DNA of 64,000 nt from Xenorhabdus miraniensis (lineage in GTDB: Bacteria > Pseudomonadota > Gammaproteobacteria > Enterobacterales > Enterobacteriaceae): assembly GCF_002632615.1 (NCBI RefSeq), contig NZ_NITZ01000015.1, positions 1-64,000 of the forward strand. Direction: 5' to 3'. The notes under the pieces were generated by a model, which worked only from the letters and a program-made list of their open reading frames with translations, did no database searches and was not told the DNA's origin. Position numbers and translations under genes: made by a program. Positions 60,245 through 64,000 of this stretch are shown here, one piece after another. How positions within the stretch are numbered: the stretch's first letter is position 1; the number at the start of each line of letters is the position of its first letter.

Positions 60245-61297
60245 ATGTCGTCTTTATGGGCTAAAAATGCCATAAGAGCTATTCAGGCTGATTATCAACG
60301 CAGCGCAGATACGCATCTGATACGTCTCAACCTCCCCATGTTTTCGGGTATCCACCTTTACCTCAAAGATGAAAGTACTCATCCTACGGGTAGCCTAAAA
60401 CATCGGCTTGCACGCTCCCTATTCCTTTATGCACTCACTAATGGCTGGATTAAGGAAGGAACTCCAATTATTGAAGCTTCATCCGGCAGTACCGCTGTTT
60501 CGGAAGCTTACTTTGCCCGATTACTCGGTCTGCCTTTTATTGCTGTCATGCCTTCCTGCACAGCTAAACGCAAAATTCAGGAAATTGAGTTCTACGGTGG
60601 TCAATGCCATTTTGTGGAACATTCAGCTATGATTTATCAGGAGTCAGAACGTCTGGCAAAAGAGCTAAATGGTCATTTCATGGATCAATTTACCTATGCC
60701 GAACGAGCTACTGATTGGCGAGGCAACAATAACATTGCAGAAAGCATTTTCCGTCACATGAAACTGGAGCCATTTCCTGAACCGACTTACATCGTTATGA
60801 GTGCAGGAACAGGTGGTACATCAGCAACACTTGGCCGCTATATCCGTTATCAGGGATATGACACTAAATTAATCGTTGTTGACCCAGAAAACTCCGTTTT
60901 TTACGATTGTTACCGCCAGAATCGCCGCGATATTCTTGGAACTACTGGCAGTAAAATCGAAGGTATTGGCCGCCCACGTGTAGAACCTTCTTTTATTCCT
61001 ACTGTTATTGATGACATGATCCAAGTTCCTGATCCTGCGACTATTGCTACCATTTATTGGCTTGAAAAATTACTTGGTAGAAAAACAGGGGCATCAACAG
61101 GAACCAACGTTTGGGGTGCTTTGCAGCTCGCCAAACAAATGCATGACAACAATCAACAGGGCGCAATTGTGACGTTACTCTGTGATAGCGGAGAACGTTA
61201 TCTCGATACGTATTACAACCCAGAATGGGTTCACAATAATATCGGTGATCTCACACAGTATCGAACACAACTACCCAAGTTAAACGGTTATGAGTAA
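60245..61297 (+). CDS. cdsH: PLP-dependent cysteine desulfhydrase-like protein
   Basis: The 350-residue protein belongs to the cysteine synthase/CBS fold. [11 protein letters not shown] carries the PLP lysine, [10 protein letters not shown] binds the substrate carboxylate, and [10 protein letters not shown] is the phosphate loop. It lacks the TSGNTG-type OASS signature. Neighbourhood with decR identifies it as the CdsH-type L-cysteine desulfhydrase described in Salmonella, which breaks excess cysteine into pyruvate, ammonia and sulfide. E. coli K-12 has ybaE and cof at this place instead. Enzyme activity is inferred. Confidence 0.8.
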   Translation: MSSLWAKNAIRAIQADYQRSADTHLIRLNLPMFSGIHLYLKDESTHPTGSLKHRLARSLFLYALTNGWIKEGTPIIEASSGSTAVSEAYFARLLGLPFIAVMPSCTAKRKIQEIEFYGGQCHFVEHSAMIYQESERLAKELNGHFMDQFTYAERATDWRGNNNIAESIFRHMKLEPFPEPTYIVMSAGTGGTSATLGRYIRYQGYDTKLIVVDPENSVFYDCYRQNRRDILGTTGSKIEGIGRPRVEPSFIPTVIDDMIQVPDPATIATIYWLEKLLGRKTGASTGTNVWGALQLAKQMHDNNQQGAIVTLLCDSGERYLDTYYNPEWVHNNIGDLTQYRTQLPKLNGYE

Positions 61298-61329
61298 CAT
61301 ATCTCCTTCAATTTACAGAGGTAGGTATC

Positions 61330-62028
61330 ATGAAACGAGCCGTTGTTGTATTCAGTGGTGGGCAAGATTCCACCACTTGTTTAATTCAAGCACTCCGTCA
61401 ATATGACGAAGTCCACTGTGTCACTTTTGATTATGGGCAGCGTCACCGGGCTGAAATTGATGTAGCTTGTCGTATCAGCGAAAAATTAGGCGCGGCTGCC
61501 CACAAGGTACTGGATGTTACTTTACTGAATGAGCTTGCAATCAGCAGCCTAACAAGAGATAACATTCCCGTGCCAGATTTCAGTGAGAGTGAAAAAAATG
61601 GCCTCCCAAATACTTTTGTGCCTGGTCGTAACATTCTGTTTTTAACTCTGGCGGCAATTTATGCCTATCAAGTCGAAGCTGAAGCGGTTATTACGGGTGT
61701 TTGTGAAACTGATTTTTCAGGTTATCCAGATTGCCGTGATGAATTTGTCAAAGCACTAAATAAAGCGGTCAGCCTTGGTATCGCCCGTGATATCCGTTTC
61801 GAAACGCCCCTAATGTGGTTAAACAAAGCTGAAACTTGGGCACTGGCTGATTATTATGAAAAACTGGATTTCGTCCGTAATCAAACTCTCACTTGTTATA
61901 ACGGTATTCAAGGTGATGGATGCGGTGAGTGCGCGGCTTGCCATCTCCGGGCCAAGGGATTAGATAATTATTTAAACAATACCCAATCCACTATGGCAAA
62001 TATGAAATCTAAAACCCGTCTGAGTTAA
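61330..62028 (+). CDS. queC: 7-cyano-7-deazaguanine synthase
   Basis: QueC converts 7-carboxy-7-deazaguanine to preQ0 with ATP and ammonia in queuosine synthesis. The 232-residue protein has the PP-loop motif FSGGQDSTT (8-16) and a zinc site of four cysteines near the C-terminus ([19 protein letters not shown]). AGAGGTAGGT precedes the ATG. It follows the desulfhydrase-like gene by 32 bp and may be cotranscribed with it. Confidence 0.97.
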   Translation: MKRAVVVFSGGQDSTTCLIQALRQYDEVHCVTFDYGQRHRAEIDVACRISEKLGAAAHKVLDVTLLNELAISSLTRDNIPVPDFSESEKNGLPNTFVPGRNILFLTLAAIYAYQVEAEAVITGVCETDFSGYPDCRDEFVKALNKAVSLGIARDIRFETPLMWLNKAETWALADYYEKLDFVRNQTLTCYNGIQGDGCGECAACHLRAKGLDNYLNNTQSTMANMKSKTRLS

Positions 62029-62061
62029 TCAAACCATTTTATTTAATTAACACTTATCAGG

Positions 62062-62082
62062 GAGAGGTTCATTGAACCTCTC
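62062..62082. terminator. Terminator between queC and fadM
   Basis: GAGAGGTTC / GAACCTCTC (62062-62070 with 62074-62082) has a three-base loop and T-containing flank (ATTTCGTT). It lies between two converging genes. Confidence 0.75.
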
Positions 62083-62093
62083 ATTTCGTTGTG

Positions 62094-62492
62094 TTATCTC
62101 TTATAAGATTCCATTTTTTCTCGTAACTCGCCTTCTAAGACAAGCGTTTTTTGAGTTTTCAAATCAATACACACAAACGTCGTTAAGGCATCAGCAATCA
62201 CTTTATTATCACTCTTGCGTAGAATTTCCTGAAAAAATACACCGCTTCTATTACCTAATTCCCGCATGGAAGAGTTTACTTCCAGCTCATCTGTAACCAC
62301 TGCTGGATGACGATAATTAATATTGATATTTACTACAATAAAACCAATATTCTTACTGTTTAGCCATTCAAAAGTGTCATTTTCAGTCAGCAAATCCCAG
62401 CGTGCTGCTTCCATAAATTCCAAATAACGTGCATTGTTTACATGCTGGAAAATATCAATATGGTAGCCCCTGACTTTTATAATCGTGCCCAT
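62094..62492 (-). CDS. fadM: Long-chain acyl-CoA thioesterase FadM (YbaW)
   Basis: FadM hydrolyses unusual long-chain acyl-CoAs that accumulate during beta-oxidation. The 132-residue hot-dog-fold protein reads MGTIIKVRGYHIDIFQHVNNARYLEF and contains VVNININYRHPAVVTDEL and ADALTTFVCIDLKTQK, matching E. coli. I chose this ATG for agreement with E. coli; it lies about 10 bases after AAGGA. Two further in-frame ATGs are upstream. Confidence 0.94.
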   Translation of the reverse strand: MGTIIKVRGYHIDIFQHVNNARYLEFMEAARWDLLTENDTFEWLNSKNIGFIVVNININYRHPAVVTDELEVNSSMRELGNRSGVFFQEILRKSDNKVIADALTTFVCIDLKTQKTLVLEGELREKMESYKR

Positions 62493-62594
62493 TGCTATGT
62501 TTTCCTTTAAACTCATCCGACCAGACAATACTTAACAATAGCAAAACAATTTAATTACAATAGTGTTTGATGAATTATTCTTGATCGGCATCAC

Positions 62595-62647
62595 AGCCCT
62601 CTTGATAAACTTGCAATATAAAATTATTAAGGCCTTACAAGAGGGCT
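62595..62647. repeat. 10-bp inverted repeat between fadM and ybaV
   Basis: AGCCCTCTTG (62595-62604) is matched by CAAGAGGGCT (62638-62647) around a 33-base loop. It may act as a transcript end for ybaV but has no T-run. Confidence 0.4.
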
Positions 62648-62653
62648 TAATAC

Positions 62654-63046
62654 TCAGTAAGTTAATTTACTTCTATTCTTTTCCATAAACATAGGTCCAA
62701 TCCCTTGAACTTCCTGTAGCTGTTCTATTGCCGTAAACGGGCCATATTTTTCACGATATTCAATAATTGCCTGTGCTTTTTTAGTGCCAATGCCGTTGAG
62801 TTCTTTCGCGAATTGTTCAGCACTTGCCGTATTGATGTTAAGAGTTCCTTTTCCTTGTATTTGCTGACTTGAATCTTGTTTTCCTTCCTCTTGCGATTCA
62901 TTGTTCACAATGGCAGTTTTCTGCTGGCTAACGGGTTGTTTCACTACTTTATCGGTAGATTCATTCACGGTGCTGGCATGAGATAACGGTATGTTGATAC
63001 ACAAAGCCATAACGAGCGAACTGAATAATATCCTTAAATATTTCAT
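62654..63046 (-). CDS. ybaV: Helix-hairpin-helix protein YbaV (ComEA-like)
   Basis: The 130-residue protein has an N-terminal signal sequence (MKYLRILFSSLVMALCINIPLSHA), a polar glutamine-rich linker and a ComEA-type helix-hairpin-helix domain (LNINTASAEQFAKELNGIGTKKAQAI, then EVQGIGPMFMEKN). ComEA proteins bind DNA in the periplasm during uptake; the role of YbaV in enterobacteria is not settled. I chose the ATG behind GAGGG; 30 upstream codons lack similarity. It follows ppiD as in E. coli. Confidence 0.92.
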   Translation of the reverse strand: MKYLRILFSSLVMALCINIPLSHASTVNESTDKVVKQPVSQQKTAIVNNESQEEGKQDSSQQIQGKGTLNINTASAEQFAKELNGIGTKKAQAIIEYREKYGPFTAIEQLQEVQGIGPMFMEKNRSKLTY

Positions 63047-63127
63047 ATAAATCCCTCTATGTTTTATTGACGCAGGAGAGATTGCCACAACAATATTTCC
63101 AGACAATAGGCAAGATTTAAATATGCG

Positions 63128-63150
63128 AAAGGCCACGAAAGTGGCCTTTT
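63128..63150 (-). terminator. Hairpin between ppiD and ybaV
   Basis: AAAGGCCAC / GTGGCCTTT (63128-63136 with 63141-63149) with a GAAA tetraloop-like turn. It probably terminates ppiD, although the following T-tract on the minus strand is short. The stem is almost the same as that after acrB. Confidence 0.65.
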
Positions 63151-63194
63151 AAAATTGCTATTTTGCAAAAACAACTGCGAGTAACTTCGCAATT

Positions 63195-64000
63195 TTATTC
63201 GATTTGACCTAGCTTAATATCTGCATCATCACGCAAATTAATTATTAGTGATTCCAGCATGACATTACCTGTTTGATACTGATAAGCCGACATATATTGT
63301 TTAATCTGCTCATCTGTAATAGGTCCTGGAACAACTTTATCCAATTGGATAAACACTGCGTTACCAAGCCCATCTTGAGCTAATCCATATTCAGCCTTAC
63401 CCTCTTTAGGATGAGGCAGAGTGAATGCCACATCGGTAGCCTGATCGTTTTGTGATATGCGTTTTATCACAGTAGGTTCAGCAAACTGAATTCCTGCTGC
63501 TTTCAATGCCTGTTCACCTTTACCTTCTTTCAGCGCAGCCAACAATTTTTCACTATCAACCTGAAGTTGTTTCTCTGCTTTTTGGCGTTTCACCAATTCA
63601 GCAACTTCAGTTTTAGCTTGATCGAACGGCTGAACAGTTTCAGGTTTCACATCGTCAACATGCACAATAAAGGCTCTGTCACCCTCAACAGAAATGACAT
63701 CAGAGTTAATGCCTGTTGTCCCTTTATCATCAATCAAATTGCCAGAGAAAATAGCCTGAACAACTTGACTGAAGTTAATATCAGCCGGGATATGGTCACG
63801 ATCAAACCAGTCAGTGGTTACCGCCTGATAACCTGCTGCTTTCTCTGCTGCCGCCAAAGATTCATTATCATTAGCTGCGGCATCACTTACTTTTCTCTGT
63901 AACGCATAAAATACATCAACCGCTTTTTCCTGCTTAACGATTTTTTCTATTTCTGGACGGACATCCTCCAATGATTTGACAACCTGAGGCTTGATATCGT
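63195..64000 (-). CDS. ppiD: Periplasmic folding chaperone PpiD, C-terminal part
   Basis: PpiD is an inner-membrane-anchored chaperone with parvulin-like domain that works at the Sec translocon. The window holds the last 267 codons or so; the frame continues past the right edge. The visible part matches the C-terminal region of E. coli PpiD: VKSLEDVRPEIEKIVKQEKAV, then ALQRKVSDAAANDNESLAAAEKAAG, GINSDVISVEGDRAFIVHV and LRDDADIKLGQIE at the end. It is intact as far as can be seen. Confidence 0.95.
   Translation of the reverse strand, partial: DIKPQVVKSLEDVRPEIEKIVKQEKAVDVFYALQRKVSDAAANDNESLAAAEKAAGYQAVTTDWFDRDHIPADINFSQVVQAIFSGNLIDDKGTTGINSDVISVEGDRAFIVHVDDVKPETVQPFDQAKTEVAELVKRQKAEKQLQVDSEKLLAALKEGKGEQALKAAGIQFAEPTVIKRISQNDQATDVAFTLPHPKEGKAEYGLAQDGLGNAVFIQLDKVVPGPITDEQIKQYMSAYQYQTGNVMLESLIINLRDDADIKLGQIE

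Overview
The window is a stretch of chromosome from an AT-rich enterobacterium. Gene order follows the Escherichia coli argU-to-ppiD interval (folD, ybcJ, cysS, ppiB, lpxH, purEK ... copA, ushA, gsk, hemH, adk, htpG, dnaX, apt, acrAB, hha, tesB, amtB, mdlAB, queC, ppiD). Protein sequences, low GC and the accessory genes point to the Morganellaceae, most likely Xenorhabdus or Photorhabdus. The genus is an inference; no alignment was run.

Layout. Bases 1-1500 are the end of an integrated element: a P4-type tyrosine integrase sits just beyond the 3' end of tRNA-Arg(TCT) (argU), so the element extends leftward out of the window. Bases 1766-8450 hold core genes: folD-ybcJ, cysS facing ppiB-lpxH, and PurR-controlled purEK. 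A small spacer at 2.9-3.6 kb carries a gene remnant, a 13-bp repeat and an orphan small gene. Bases 8.5-12.7 kb are an accessory locus: a diverged riboflavin synthase paralogue, a Tsx-like channel, an MFS transporter and a RutA-like flavin monooxygenase. Bases 12.8-23.1 kb return to core: ybbP-ybbA, tesA, ybbO, cnoX, qmcA-ybbJ, cueR and copA. Between ybaK and ushA (24.7-25.5 kb) lies a GNAT acetyltransferase with a small partner gene, resembling a toxin-antitoxin pair, whose acetyltransferase frame has no ATG/GTG/TTG at the expected start.

Bases 25.6-42 kb hold ushA, fsr, ybaL, gsk, an O-antigen chain-length regulator, hemH, adk, htpG, recR-ybaB-dnaX, apt and priC-rsmS. The single wzz gene between hemH and gsk sits where Yersinia pseudotuberculosis keeps its whole O-antigen cluster. 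Bases 42-64 kb hold mscK, a ychN-like gene, acrR/acrAB, tomB-hha, the 4.5S RNA gene ffs, tesB, glnK-amtB, mdlAB, decR facing a cysteine desulfhydrase-like gene, queC, fadM, ybaV and the 3' part of ppiD.

Regulatory signals that can be read directly include a PurR box at purE, a CueR operator with a 19-bp spacer at copA, a sigma-32 promoter at htpG, an AcrR palindrome, and a sigma-54 promoter plus NtrC-type site for glnK-amtB. Two genes carry apparent programmed -1 frameshift sites: dnaX (A AAA AAG, as in E. coli) and copA (C CCA AAA, predicted to release a 140-residue protein with two metal-binding domains). The most novel items are the copA frameshift product, the GNAT pair, the flavin/nucleoside locus, and a strong promoter about 325 bp upstream of tomB with no obvious gene behind it.
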